Below are positions 5,295 through 5,426 of a stretch of 5,426 nucleotides of DNA, one piece after another. The position numbers were made by a program, and so were the translations under genes. Under the pieces are notes generated by a model. That model had not been told where the DNA came from. It was given only the letters and a program-made list of their open reading frames with translations, and did no database searches. The DNA is from CAYOHP01 sp964403795 [NCBI: uncultured bacterium] (GTDB taxonomy: Bacteria > Muiribacteriota > UBA6191 > CAZXTJ01). Positions within the stretch are counted from its first letter, which is position 1, and each line of letters begins with the position of its first letter. Where the stretch lies: contig CAYOHP010000239.1 of assembly GCA_964403795.1 (NCBI GenBank), positions 1 to 5,426 on the forward strand, written 5' to 3'.

Positions 5295-5426
5295 ATGCGT
5301 GCCACGATCGGAGTGCTCGGGGTCGGGCTGCTGGCTGCCGGCGTGTTGGCCGCGCCCACCTGGCGCTACGAGGACAACCTCGCCGAGTTCCTGACGGCCG
5401 GGAAGAAGGCGGTGGCCGCCGGCGAC
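5295..5426 (+). CDS. N terminus of an exported protein, probably TPR-containing, cut by the window end
   Basis: ATG at 5295 opens a frame that runs without a stop to the last base (44 codons). Residues 1-20 form a typical signal peptide: R2, hydrophobic core I5-A15, and small residues before a cleavage site near A19/A20. The mature start, TWRYEDNLAEFLTAGKKAVAAGD, is helical and ends in the K-A-x-x-A-G-D pattern that often opens a TPR. Because only 23 mature residues are visible, the TPR call is a guess; export is well supported. GAGGA (5290-5294) touches the ATG directly, too close for normal Shine-Dalgarno use, so translation may be leaderless. The start lies 38 bases after the previous stop. 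Coding bias matches its neighbours. Confidence 0.75.
   Translation, partial: MRATIGVLGVGLLAAGVLAAPTWRYEDNLAEFLTAGKKAVAAGD

Overview
The window is a very GC-rich (roughly 70% by eye) stretch of bacterial DNA. All genes I can support lie on the + strand. Codons end almost always in G or C, which opens many long spurious frames on both strands. Signal peptides and an outer-membrane-type beta barrel point to a Gram-negative (diderm) bacterium. Nothing in the sequence fixes the phylum; an uncultured or environmental high-GC lineage is a reasonable guess. There is no phage, transposase, CRISPR or RNA gene in view.

Layout. (1) 1-2324 is the 3' part of a large TPR-repeat protein, cut by the left edge of the window, with one transmembrane helix in its middle. 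(2) Six bases later, 2331-2549 encodes a 72-residue protein that is almost nothing but a tandem-motif MshEN-type domain, the cyclic-di-GMP-binding module usually found at the N terminus of type II secretion and type IV pilus ATPases. Here it stands alone. (3) 2553-2835 is an array of three near-identical 95-bp direct repeats containing a strong hairpin. It is followed by a 118-bp gap with short palindromes. (4) 2954-4165 encodes a secreted 403-residue protein with a proline-rich N-terminal part and a C-terminal outer-membrane beta-barrel of YjbH-like or Phenol_MetA_deg-like appearance. (5) 4166-4359 is a structured intergenic region with a 13-bp-stem hairpin. (6) 4360-5256 encodes a secreted 298-residue protein of unknown family with glycine-rich hydrophobic helices. 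(7) 5295-5426 is the start of another exported protein, cut by the right edge, possibly made from a leaderless transcript.

Together the genes look like part of an envelope or surface-export locus: a membrane-anchored TPR scaffold, a small likely c-di-GMP sensor in the same operon, an outer-membrane barrel and two exported proteins. That the small MshEN protein adjusts the TPR scaffold or the export machinery in response to c-di-GMP is an inference from context. The secreted product, if any, cannot be read from this window.
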